Origin: Natrinema hispanicum
GTDB taxonomy: Archaea > Halobacteriota > Halobacteria > Halobacteriales > Natrialbaceae
DNA length: 64,000 nucleotides
NCBI RefSeq assembly: GCF_004217335.1
Contig: NZ_SHMP01000003.1
Coordinates: 186,001-250,000, forward strand
Reading direction: 5' to 3'
Part shown: positions 25,791-34,187 of the stretch, in pieces
How positions within the stretch are numbered: the first letter of the stretch is position 1
Layout of the letters: each line of letters begins with the position of its first letter
Position numbers and translations under genes: made by a program
Notes under the pieces: generated by a model
The model's database searches: none
What the model saw: only the letters and a program-made list of their open reading frames with translations
What the model was told of the DNA's origin: nothing

Positions 25791-26873
25791 CTATCGCGCT
25801 CTGGTGTTCGCGTCAGCACGTTCGTCCAGTCGAATCCCTGTCTTCTTCAAGATTTGTGTCGAAAACAGGGAGTCCCAGTCGTCCTCGGAGACGTCCCAGT
25901 ACTCGGCCATCGTCTCGCGGACCTGCTCGATGCGGCGCTGACTTTCTGCCTCGCTGCGGCCGTGGGTCATCGCAAAGAAGTTGTACGGCCAGACGCCCTC
26001 GTGGCGCGGCCGCCGGTAACAGTGCGTGACGAAGGGCAGTGCAGCGACTTCGGGGCCGACCTCGGGGACGACTTCGTCGGGGACGTTCCAGACCGTCATC
26101 CCGTTTTCCGTGTATCCCAGCGCGTAGTGATTCGGCACGACGCCGATCCGGCGGATCTTGCCCTCGCGCTCGAAGCGTGTGACCGTCTCGAGGACCCAGT
26201 CGGTCTCCTGTCCGATCGCGTCAGCCACGTCCGCATACGGTGTCTCGGTCAGCGGGACGCCGCCTTGGATCTCGAGGACGAGGTCGCGTTCGGCCGGCGA
26301 CAGCGTCGATTCGCCGGTCGGCGTCACGTCGGGACCGAGGTCCGAGCGGTCGATCCCGGCCGCCTCGATGTCCCCGTCGCCGTCGAGCGGGCCGTCGACG
26401 TAGAACTTGGCCTCGACGCGGAACTCGCGTTGTTTCGGCAAGTTGTACGTCTCTTGGCCCGTCTTGGCTTCAATCTCGGCGAGTACCTCCTCGACGCGGT
26501 CCTCATCTGCGACACTGACGACGAACCAGACGTTCAGGTGGGGGTGCTCGCGCTCGTAGTTGTGGGCTACCTCGCGGTGGTCGTTGACCTGTTCGACGAT
26601 CTCGTCGAATCGGTCTTCCGGGGCGTGCATGGCGACCAACGTCGCCGCGCCGCCGATCTCCTGGGCGTTGACGAGCGGGCCGAACCGCGAGAGGACGCCG
26701 CGGTCGTCTAAGTCACGAATCGTCTCGAGCAACCCCGTCGCGTCGATGTCGACCCCGGTATCGCGTATGGCAGCCGCAGCAGGCTCGAACGGTCGTTCGA
26801 CGACGGGAAACCCGCCCTGAAAAGCGTTGACGACCGCCCGTTCGCGCGCCGTGAGGTCGACGTCCGTATTCAT
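25791..26873 (-). CDS. Siroheme decarboxylase, AhbA/AhbB-like fusion
   Basis: 360 residues made of two AsnC/Lrp-type halves. The first (residues ~5-160) has RGVLSRFGPLVNAQEIGGAA; the second (residues ~190-350) has EGKIRRIGVVPNHYALGYT and CYRRPRHEGVWPYNFFAMTH. Archaeal AhbA and AhbB together decarboxylate siroheme to didecarboxysiroheme on the alternative haem pathway; here both are one chain. It is first in an operon with precorrin-2 dehydrogenase (26 nt gap) and hemA. Confidence 0.88.
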   Translation of the reverse strand: MNTDVDLTARERAVVNAFQGGFPVVERPFEPAAAAIRDTGVDIDATGLLETIRDLDDRGVLSRFGPLVNAQEIGGAATLVAMHAPEDRFDEIVEQVNDHREVAHNYEREHPHLNVWFVVSVADEDRVEEVLAEIEAKTGQETYNLPKQREFRVEAKFYVDGPLDGDGDIEAAGIDRSDLGPDVTPTGESTLSPAERDLVLEIQGGVPLTETPYADVADAIGQETDWVLETVTRFEREGKIRRIGVVPNHYALGYTENGMTVWNVPDEVVPEVGPEVAALPFVTHCYRRPRHEGVWPYNFFAMTHGRSEAESQRRIEQVRETMAEYWDVSEDDWDSLFSTQILKKTGIRLDERADANTRAR

Positions 26874-26989
26874 ACGTCATACTCGGAACTACCGAAGTAT
26901 AAGCAACTCGGAGCCGGCTCTCCGAAACAACTCGTGATCGCTCGGCGGGCCGCTCGCGAGCGTGCTCTCGTCGCTCCGTTCGAGTGCGA

Positions 26990-27394
26990 CTACTCGCCTT
27001 CGACGCCAGTCACGTCAAAGCCCAGCTCACGGATGTCCTCGAGAATCGCCTCGTGGTCGGCGCTGGCTTCGTAGTAGATGACGATGTCGAAGCTGCCCTC
27101 GCGCAGCAGTTGCTGGCACTCCCAGACGAACTCCTCGTCTTCGAGGGTCAGTCCTTGATGCTGGTTCGAAGAGAAATCGGTGTCGTCGTTGCCCGAGTAG
27201 ACGTAGCAGTCTTTCGGGTCGTGACCCGCGTGTTCGGCGATGATGTCGCCGACGTCGATCGTCGCCTGCATCATCTGGACGTCTGCCTGTCCATCGTAGT
27301 CGGTATGGACGATCGCGCCGTTGAGTTCGATCTCGCCGGGCTCGAGCAAGGCCTTGGTTCGCTGGTAGAGGTCGTCGTCGATTGCGTCTGCCAT
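26990..27394 (-). CDS. DUF5778 family protein
   Basis: 134 residues, soluble and very acidic. It starts MADAIDDDLYQRTKALLEPG and has a SNQHQGLTLEDEEFVWECQQ core, then DIVIYYEASADHEAILEDIR. I recognise the pattern as a haloarchaeal family labelled DUF5778. No known role. It is upstream of the haem operon on the same strand, separated by 116 nt that include a CGCTCGCGAGCG palindrome at 26951-26962. Confidence 0.8.
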   Translation of the reverse strand: MADAIDDDLYQRTKALLEPGEIELNGAIVHTDYDGQADVQMMQATIDVGDIIAEHAGHDPKDCYVYSGNDDTDFSSNQHQGLTLEDEEFVWECQQLLREGSFDIVIYYEASADHEAILEDIRELGFDVTGVEGE

Positions 27395-27539
27395 TGAGCA
27401 GCCGTACTCAGGCTGGACGGATAGCCGTCACGATTCCCGCGTTTCGAGTTGCGACGGTGAGCCGACAGCCTACGTGTCCCGTCTATTGTCGACCAGTACC
27501 ACACAAGACACATAGTCGCCGGTGACCTTCAACCGGGTA

Positions 27540-28472
27540 ATGAAGCGGTGGCTCCGTCAGCGCGTCGACGCGGCCTACGAACGGCTGCTCTCACGTGAAA
27601 TCTCCGGCGCGCCGACCCACGTTGCGGTGATCCAAGACGGCAACCGACGATACGCTCGAAAACAGGGCGGCGACGCCCACGAGGGGCACCGTGCCGGTGC
27701 GAAGACGACCGAACGCGTCCTCGAGTGGTGTCAGGACATCGGCGTCGAGGAGTTGACGCTGTATGCGTTCTCGACGGAGAACTTCGAGCGCCCGCCCGAC
27801 GAGCGGGAAGCGCTGTTCGACCTCCTCGAGGAGAAGCTTCGCGAGTTCGCAGACGCAGACCGCGTCCACGACAACGAAGTCCACATTCGAGCGCTCGGCG
27901 ACGTCGACCGGCTCCCCGAGCGGGTCCGCGAAGCCGTCGCCTACGCCGAGGACCGAACCAGCGACTACGACGAGTTCGTTCTCAACATCGCGCTGGCCTA
28001 CGGCGGTCGCGCACAGCTGCTCGAGGCCGTCCGCGGCGTCGCCGACGCCGTCGACGCGGGCGAGTTAGCGCCCGACGAGATCGACGTCGAGGACATCGAG
28101 CAACGGCTCTACGACCAGCCGGTGCGTGACGTCGACCTAATCATCCGGACCGGCGGCGACGAGCGAACGTCGAATTTCCTCCCGTGGCACGCCAACGGCA
28201 ACGAGGCCGCCGTCTTCTTCTGTACGCCATACTGGCCGGAGTTCTCCAAGGCTGACTTCCTGCGTGGAATCCGGACCTACGAACACCGCCAGGAGTCCTG
28301 GCGGCGCACTCGCGCCCGGCGCGCGCTGGCCCTGCTGGGCGCGGTCAGCGAACCGGAACTCGCCGACGCCCGCGCGATCGTCGACCGGTTCCGTGACTCG
28401 CTCCCCTCGAGCGAACGACCCGATGCCGGCGAGTTCGAGAGCGGCGACTCGAGCAGCCAGATCGCAGACTAA
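27540..28472 (+). CDS. uppS: Polyprenyl diphosphate synthase (cis-prenyltransferase)
   Basis: 310 residues from the ATG at 27540; a GTG at 27522 is an alternative. It condenses isopentenyl diphosphate units to make the long-chain lipid carrier for glycosylation. The catalytic DGNRR motif is at residues 33-37, with AYGGRAQLLEAV and LIIRTGGDERTSNFLPW conserved further on. The C-terminal extension (~60 residues) is not part of the core. It is convergent with a second, degenerate paralogue ending 2 nt away. Confidence 0.93.
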   Translation: MKRWLRQRVDAAYERLLSREISGAPTHVAVIQDGNRRYARKQGGDAHEGHRAGAKTTERVLEWCQDIGVEELTLYAFSTENFERPPDEREALFDLLEEKLREFADADRVHDNEVHIRALGDVDRLPERVREAVAYAEDRTSDYDEFVLNIALAYGGRAQLLEAVRGVADAVDAGELAPDEIDVEDIEQRLYDQPVRDVDLIIRTGGDERTSNFLPWHANGNEAAVFFCTPYWPEFSKADFLRGIRTYEHRQESWRRTRARRALALLGAVSEPELADARAIVDRFRDSLPSSERPDAGEFESGDSSSQIAD

Positions 28473-28473
28473 A

Positions 28474-29079
28474 TCACCGGCCGAACCGCCGTGACCGGTT
28501 GCAGTATTCGCGAACCGCCCGCAGGAAATCCCGTTTGCGGAAGTCCCGCCAGTTGACGTCGGTAAAGTACAGCTCCGAGTAGACCGACTGCCAGATCATA
28601 AAATCAGAGAGCCGCTCCGCGCCGGTCTTGATCACTAAGTCCGGCTCGGAGGGAAAGACGAGGTGAGCTTCGACATCCTCGTCGTCGATCTCGTCGGGCG
28701 CTAACTCGCCCGCATCGACGCTCTCGGCGAGGGTCTGGACGGCGCTGGTGAACTCGTGTTTTCCGCCGAGGCCGATCCCGATCCGAATCGGCGCGTCCGC
28801 GCGTGCCTTGTCTTCCGGCCCGCGAACGGCGACTGGCCGGGGTGCATCGATTCGCTCGAGTTCGCGTTGCAGGGCTGGCACCGCCGCCGCGTCGAGGACG
28901 CTGACGTAGACGGTTACCTGCGAGGCGTATTCGACGGCCCACTCGAAGAAGTCCGTCAGCGTCTCGTAGGCACCCCGCTCTAACAGGTCGCGCTCGGTAA
29001 TCACGAGCGCGATATGATCGGGCGGATCGCCGTCGTGGCGGCGGATCCGGAAGGCCAGATACCGTTCGTACAGTCCCAC
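28474..29079 (-). CDS. Degenerate cis-prenyltransferase paralogue
   Basis: 201 residues. The fold of polyprenyl diphosphate synthase is clear from LVIKTGAERLSDFMIWQSVY and LYFTDVNWRDFRKRDFLRAV near the C-terminus. The catalytic D-G-N-R-R motif is replaced by VITERDLLERG (residues 26-36), so it probably lacks normal activity. It ends 2 nt from the catalytic uppS gene, facing it. In other domains such a non-catalytic subunit pairs with an active one; here that is an inference. Confidence 0.85.
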   Translation of the reverse strand: MGLYERYLAFRIRRHDGDPPDHIALVITERDLLERGAYETLTDFFEWAVEYASQVTVYVSVLDAAAVPALQRELERIDAPRPVAVRGPEDKARADAPIRIGIGLGGKHEFTSAVQTLAESVDAGELAPDEIDDEDVEAHLVFPSEPDLVIKTGAERLSDFMIWQSVYSELYFTDVNWRDFRKRDFLRAVREYCNRSRRFGR

Positions 29080-29237
29080 ACCCGTGCTTTCGGGGCGGGT
29101 ATGATACGGGTTACGGGTTCCGTTGGATAGCTGAGCGATAGCTCTGATCGGGCGAGTGAAACGCTAAGGGTAGCAAAAACCGACTCGAGGCGGGTTCACG
29201 AACCTTGAAGTAATCGCCACAGAAAGGGACCGATATC

Positions 29238-30560
29238 GTGACGGCACCCGTTCGGCAAGCTGGCGTGTTTGCAGCCCTCTGTACGCTGTCGCTTGCGGTT
29301 CCGCTTGCCGGTCCGCGCGTCGGAGCCGCCGTCGCCGGCATCGTCCTGTTGGGTGCCTACGTCATCACCGACGGCCCGCTGTTCGACCTGCTCGCGTATC
29401 CGGGCGACTACGAGGATTCACGGCTCTATGGCCTCATCACGTTCGTCCTCGCGGCGGTCGCACTCGGGCTGATGGCGACCGCGGCGTCGATGCCGGTCGC
29501 CGTCTTCGTCGGAACGATCCTGCTCGTCGGCTACGGCAACCTCGGCGAGCAACTCGTCAGGCTGCGAACCGACGGGCCCGTCGTTCGTGTCGTCGGTTTC
29601 TGTCTAACGGCAGCCGTGGCGGCCGTCGCCGGACAGGCCATCACCCGCTCGCTCGCCGGAGATACCGTCGTCTCGGCACTTCCCATCATGGTCTTTCTGG
29701 CGGCCAGCGGTGCATTTCTCGCCGCGCTGTTGCGTGACATGCTGTTGCGATCCGACGACCCCATCGTCGTCCTCTCGGTTGGGCTCTTGTTGTGGCTGCT
29801 CGCGGAACTCCAGCCGACCATCGGCCCAACGGAACTGCTCATCGCGCTCGCGGTCACCGTCGCGCTCGGCTATACGTCATACGCGCTCGAGACGGCCTCG
29901 ATCGCCGGGATGCTCACCGGCGTGTTGCTGGTGTTGCTGACGACCGTCCTCGGCGGCTACGGCTGGTTTGCCGTCCTCGTTTCCTTTTTCGCCATCGGCG
30001 GCCTCTCGACGAAGTTCCGCTACGAGGAAAAGACGGAACTCGGCGTCGCCGAGGACAACAACGGCGCACGTGGAAGCGGCAACGTGCTCGGCAACGCCGC
30101 GGTCGCGCTCGTCGCCGTCCTCGGCTATGCGGCCAGCGACGCCGGCTTGCTCCCCCACGAACCCGAACTCTTCTTATTCGCCTTTACCGGCTCGATCGCC
30201 ACCGCAATGAGTGATACCCTCTCGAGCGAAATCGGGAGCGTCTTCGACCGGCCGCGACTGATTACGACCCTCAAGCCAGTCGAGCCCGGCACCGATGGCG
30301 GTGTCACCTGGCAGGGAGAACTCGCCGGCATCGTCGGTGCAGCCATCGTCGCCATCATCGCCACCGGGCTCTTTCCCGAAATGAGTGGCGGCGGTGCGAC
30401 GATCATCGTCGCCGCCGGGATCGCCGGGATGACCGTCGATAGCCTGCTCGGCGCAACGCTCGAGGGGTCGATACTTGGCAATCAGGGTGTGAACTTCCTT
30501 GCGACGCTGTCCGGTGCGCTCGTCAGTGTCCTGCTAGTGGTTACGTTTGTCCTCGGCTGA
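29238..30560 (+). CDS. DUF92 family membrane protein
   Basis: 440 residues with about 11-12 hydrophobic segments. The DUF92 signature is in the second half: GGLSTKFRYEEKTELG, GARGSGNVLGNAAVA, ATAMSDTLSSEIGSV and GVTWQGELAGIVGA. In plants and bacteria some relatives are phytol or farnesol kinase-linked enzymes, but archaeal members are unassigned. The N-terminal ~200 residues are an extra membrane region. GTG start at 29238. Confidence 0.85.
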   Translation: MTAPVRQAGVFAALCTLSLAVPLAGPRVGAAVAGIVLLGAYVITDGPLFDLLAYPGDYEDSRLYGLITFVLAAVALGLMATAASMPVAVFVGTILLVGYGNLGEQLVRLRTDGPVVRVVGFCLTAAVAAVAGQAITRSLAGDTVVSALPIMVFLAASGAFLAALLRDMLLRSDDPIVVLSVGLLLWLLAELQPTIGPTELLIALAVTVALGYTSYALETASIAGMLTGVLLVLLTTVLGGYGWFAVLVSFFAIGGLSTKFRYEEKTELGVAEDNNGARGSGNVLGNAAVALVAVLGYAASDAGLLPHEPELFLFAFTGSIATAMSDTLSSEIGSVFDRPRLITTLKPVEPGTDGGVTWQGELAGIVGAAIVAIIATGLFPEMSGGGATIIVAAGIAGMTVDSLLGATLEGSILGNQGVNFLATLSGALVSVLLVVTFVLG

Positions 30561-30910
30561 CGGGAGGACCGATCGACCGGCGACGGGCGACGGGAGAGAG
30601 TGGTCAGAGACGAACCGCTGCGGATGAGACGAGAGCCAGCGTCATCGGCGGTGGCACTTCCAGCCGGCGAAATACGTGGCTATGAGAAGTGGTGTGACTG
30701 ATACTACCGGACAAAAGTCAGTGAATACTCGATCGCGTCTCGAGTGCGATCGATGTCTGAACCGTTGTGCCCGGCAGTATGAGACGACCGTCGTTTGGGG
30801 ACGGCAAGACGCAGCGCCGACCGACCGTCGCAGCCGAACTCCTGTCACTGGATCGCGCCACACCCGGATAACGGGGTCGTGGGGACCGGCACTAACTGAC
30901 GATCGGTCGT
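30561..30910. other. Gene-free region
   Basis: No convincing gene. A short frame with a CDRC cluster runs here on the plus strand, but its composition and continuation into the next gene's antisense argue against it. Confidence 0.5.
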
Positions 30911-31099
30911 TCAGTCGTCAGCAGTGTGGAACGCGCCGTCCGAGGCCGTCGATTCGGACGAGCGCTCGGATCGATCGTCAACTCGATCGACCCACTCGGC
31001 GGGATCCGCGTCGGTCGTATTATCGGTCGTCGTCGCCCAGAACATCATCCAGACCCATGCGCCGAGGAGTGCGACTGCGACAGATACTGGGGGCGTCAT
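30911..31099 (-). CDS. Small single-pass membrane protein
   Basis: 62 residues: an N-terminal membrane helix (VSVAVALLGAWVWMMFWATT, residues ~5-24) and an acidic, Ser-rich tail. It is downstream of dnaG on the same strand, 64 nt away. Real gene status rests on the clean hydrophobic-acidic layout. Confidence 0.55.
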   Translation of the reverse strand: MTPPVSVAVALLGAWVWMMFWATTTDNTTDADPAEWVDRVDDRSERSSESTASDGAFHTADD

Positions 31100-31163
31100 A
31101 GTCGTCGCTCAGGACCGATAGCATATGAACGGCTCGGACCCGGACAGCCGGTGAACCCTGCTG

Positions 31164-32546
31164 TCATTCCCCGTCCGGGCGCTGCTCGGCGACGTCGTCG
31201 ATCGCATGGATCCGCACGTCGGTCGGCCGTTTGGTGAACTGCCCGAGCGAGCGTGCGATGATCCGGTCGACACCGCGGTCGGCCGCCAGATCGAGCAGAC
31301 GCTGATCGAGGATTTCGTCGAGGACGACCGTCGTCGGCACCGGCTCGAGCTCCTCGAGTGCGTTGTAGGCGTCGCTCGCGTCGGCGTCGTCGATCCGCTC
31401 GGCGTCGGCGTCGAGAAACCGGACGCGATCGGTGTTGGCCCGAACGACCGCGGCCGCGTGCCCGTAGATCGTCTCAGGGCCGCGGTCAGCATCGGATTCG
31501 GCAGCGGTCGCGTCGGAGTGTGTCGGTTCCGAGTCGGCCGCGTCCGGCTGTGGCTGACTCGTCGTTGTCGCCTCGACATCGTCGGTTGCGTCGATCGTTG
31601 TATCCGGCTGTGCAGTCGATTCACAGGTCGCTGTGCGGTCGGATTCTGTGGTGGTTGGTGTCCCGGCCGTGTCGTCGGTCGGCAGCGGTGCCGGCGTCGT
31701 ACTGCCGTCGGTAGCGGCGACGGCTTCTCGAGGCTCGTTGAGCTCCGAGACGGTCTCGTAGGGAACCTTGTTCCGGAGGGCAGCGAACACTTCGTGGTGA
31801 TCGAGCTCCTCGACGGAGCTATCCGCGGGGGCAAACGCGACGTAATCGATGTCGCCGACCTGCGCGAGTTCCTCGAGAATGAGATCGCCACCGCGGTCAC
31901 CGTCGAGGAAGGCCGTAACTGTGCGATGGCGGGTGAGTTCGGCCACGGCATCGGGGACGCTCGTCCCTTCGACCGCGATCGCGTTTTTGATGCCGTACTT
32001 GAGCAGGGTGAGGACGTCGGCTCGACCCTCGACGACGATAATGGCGTCGCTGTCGGTGACCCGTGGGCCGGCGGGCAGGCCCTCGTACTCGGTGATGTCC
32101 TCGACGCGGACGTGCTGGCGAACTTCTGCCAAGATCTCGTCGGAGGACATAATCGAGTCGTCGAAGCCCGTTCGGAGGAGTTCCTTCGCGCGGTCGACGA
32201 CTTCCTTTCGCTTTGCCGCGCGTACGTCCTCGATCTCGCGGACTTCGAGGTCGGCCCGGCAGGGACCGACGCGCGTGATCGTCTCGAGCGAAGCCGCGAG
32301 CGTTGCAGTTTCGACCTTATCGAGACTCGTCGCGATGGTGACCTGTCCGTGAGACTGACCGCTAGTGCTCGAGATTTCGACATCGATGCGACCGACTTTG
32401 CCAGACTGCCGGAGATCGCGGAGGTCGAGTTCGTCGCCGAGCAGCCCTTCGGTCTGCCCGAAGATCGCGCCGACGACGTCGCTGCGCTCGACGACCCCGT
32501 CAGCCGTGACGTCCGCGTGGATGAGATATTTTGATGTGTCTTCCAT
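31164..32546 (-). CDS. dnaG: Archaeal DnaG primase-like protein
   Basis: 460 residues. It starts MEDTSKYLIHADVTADGVVE. The central Toprim domain (residues ~165-260) has IIVVEGRADVLTLLKYGIKN and FLDGDRGGDLILEELAQ. An N-terminal helical region and a C-terminal domain flank it; a low-complexity T/P/D-rich linker (~275-355) is a haloarchaeal feature. Archaeal DnaG is tied to the RNA exosome and may act in RNA degradation as well as priming. It is followed by a small membrane protein. Confidence 0.93.
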   Translation of the reverse strand: MEDTSKYLIHADVTADGVVERSDVVGAIFGQTEGLLGDELDLRDLRQSGKVGRIDVEISSTSGQSHGQVTIATSLDKVETATLAASLETITRVGPCRADLEVREIEDVRAAKRKEVVDRAKELLRTGFDDSIMSSDEILAEVRQHVRVEDITEYEGLPAGPRVTDSDAIIVVEGRADVLTLLKYGIKNAIAVEGTSVPDAVAELTRHRTVTAFLDGDRGGDLILEELAQVGDIDYVAFAPADSSVEELDHHEVFAALRNKVPYETVSELNEPREAVAATDGSTTPAPLPTDDTAGTPTTTESDRTATCESTAQPDTTIDATDDVEATTTSQPQPDAADSEPTHSDATAAESDADRGPETIYGHAAAVVRANTDRVRFLDADAERIDDADASDAYNALEELEPVPTTVVLDEILDQRLLDLAADRGVDRIIARSLGQFTKRPTDVRIHAIDDVAEQRPDGE

Positions 32547-32723
32547 TGGGAATCTGTCCCCGCGAGGGGCGCGGTGACGCGGGAGTCGCGTACAGAGACC
32601 GGTTTATATATGATTTCGTTCGTGGGGGAGAAATAGCTGTTGACCTCTGGAGGCACCGATCGGGTGTGTGCAGTCGGACTGTGACGGCCTCTCCGACAGC
32701 AGTGTGTCGATGGCAACACGCGA

Positions 32724-33617
32724 TCAGTACGTCGGCCGATACCAGTACCAGTAGAGCACCACTGCAAGCAAGACGACGAGGCCGCCGAGGAAGAAGAGCA
32801 CTCCTGGTGGCACCGTCTCGACCATCGCCTCCGCTGCATCCACACTGCTGTCACTCGCGTTCTGTACTGCCTCGTTGCCGGTATCAAGCGCCGAATCGGA
32901 GGCTTCGCTGCTGGCATCGAGCGACGAATCGGGAGCGTCCGCGCTCTCGGCAGCCGCACTCTCAGCGTCCGCACTCTCGGCGTCCGCACTCTCAGCGTCC
33001 GCGCTGGTAGTCTCGGTTTCGTTCACGGTGGCGATTCCGATATCACCGCCGTCGCTCGAGCCGTTCCCCGTCCCGCTGGTTGCCCCGCCGTCCCCCGTCG
33101 TGGTTGTATCACGGCTGTCGCTCCCGGCCGCGCCTGCGGGCTTCGATTCGTCAGCGACCGGTTCAGTCCCAGTCGGCACGAGCCAGCGCGTCAGTGTGTA
33201 CTGCACCAGCAAACTCCCGCCTGCGAGTGCGCCGATCCCGCCGAGAAGCCGCGAGAGCGCCGCCTTGAGTTTCGCCGCCCGCGACTCGTCGCTGGTGACG
33301 ATCAGCGGCCCGTCGGTCGTCGCGTAGACGCTCATCTCGTTGCCCCGCGAGGAGTACCACGTGTCGACGACCGTGACGAGCCCGGCCTCCTCGAGGTTTC
33401 CTAAGTGATAGCGGACGTTCTGGATCGAGGAATCGATCGCGTCCGCGATGTCGCTTGGTGTCCCGGGTTCCTCGTCGAGCCGTGCATAGATTTGCCGCGC
33501 CGTCGTCGAGGAGAGGGCGCTGAAGACGGCGTCAGCGTCCTCGCCCTCGAGCTCGACGACGCGGGGCTGGCCCTCCTCGGTCGTCGTCTCGGAGCGGAAG
33601 GGGAACAGCCGGGCCAT
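32724..33617 (-). CDS. Membrane-anchored winged-helix regulator with ADAES repeats
   Basis: 297 residues. Residues ~25-100 form an ArsR-type winged helix (VFSALSSTTARQIYARLDEE, DAIDSSIQNVRYHLGNLEEA). A short hydrophobic segment is at ~120-140, then a long S/T/D/A-rich spacer with tandem ADAES units (DNA 32940-33000, 15-bp period), then a C-terminal membrane helix (GVLFFLGGLVVLLAVVLYWY). This resembles haloarchaeal membrane-tethered regulators. Start ATG at 33617. Confidence 0.82.
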   Translation of the reverse strand: MARLFPFRSETTTEEGQPRVVELEGEDADAVFSALSSTTARQIYARLDEEPGTPSDIADAIDSSIQNVRYHLGNLEEAGLVTVVDTWYSSRGNEMSVYATTDGPLIVTSDESRAAKLKAALSRLLGGIGALAGGSLLVQYTLTRWLVPTGTEPVADESKPAGAAGSDSRDTTTTGDGGATSGTGNGSSDGGDIGIATVNETETTSADAESADAESADAESAAAESADAPDSSLDASSEASDSALDTGNEAVQNASDSSVDAAEAMVETVPPGVLFFLGGLVVLLAVVLYWYWYRPTY

Positions 33618-33902
33618 ATAGTCGATTCGTACTCGCTGGCAGATTCATATATGTTTTTCCTCGATGAAATACCGATTGTAGCTATCGGTGCCACTGACCA
33701 TCACGGCCCCTGGTCGCACGACAGGAGCGCGGGTCGGGGCGAGCACCGTGAGCGAGAACCGCAGACTGTGCGATCAGTGTGACTCGGTTCGATCACTGGC
33801 TTCTCGAACCGGCGAGCCGACGAGCCCATATCGATGAACAAATCTCTTCGATAGCAGGAATCGAACAGAAAGAACTACCCATATCGAGGGAAACAGTCAC
33901 AT

Positions 33903-34187
33903 ATGAACCGGAACGAGTTGGGGATCTGGATCGTGGTCGCGGTCGTCCTCGCCGGACTGACGGTCCCGTGGTTCCTGTGGGGATCGGCGACCGTCGTCGC
34001 TGGGCTGCCAGTATGGCTCTGGTGGCACATCGGCTGGATGGGGCTTGCGTCGGTCGTCTTCTGGATTTTCGCCCAGCGTGCCTGGGGAATCGGCATCGAG
34101 TCAACGGACGACGACGGCTCGAGTGAGAGGCGAGTGGGGGGTCCCGGCCGGACTCGAGAGCCGCGAACCGGCGGTGATTCGCCGTGA
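33903..34187 (+). CDS. DUF3311 family small membrane protein
   Basis: 94 residues with two membrane helices (residues ~8-27 and ~33-58), including VPWFLWGSATVVAGLPVWLW, the DUF3311 hallmark. The tail is polar. The TGA stop overlaps the GTG start of the sodium symporter (34184). DUF3311/YhdT-type proteins are commonly paired with SSS transporters and may be accessory subunits. Confidence 0.85.
   Translation: MNRNELGIWIVVAVVLAGLTVPWFLWGSATVVAGLPVWLWWHIGWMGLASVVFWIFAQRAWGIGIESTDDDGSSERRVGGPGRTREPRTGGDSP

Noticed and set aside
26951-26962. CGCTCGCGAGCG palindrome as an operator
   Set aside because: Such GC palindromes are frequent in this DNA by chance, and it is not near a TATA-like box.
30676-31101. 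Plus-strand frame with CDRCLNRC
   Set aside because: Its second half runs antisense through the small membrane protein gene, and codon use is not coding-like. One Cys cluster is not enough.
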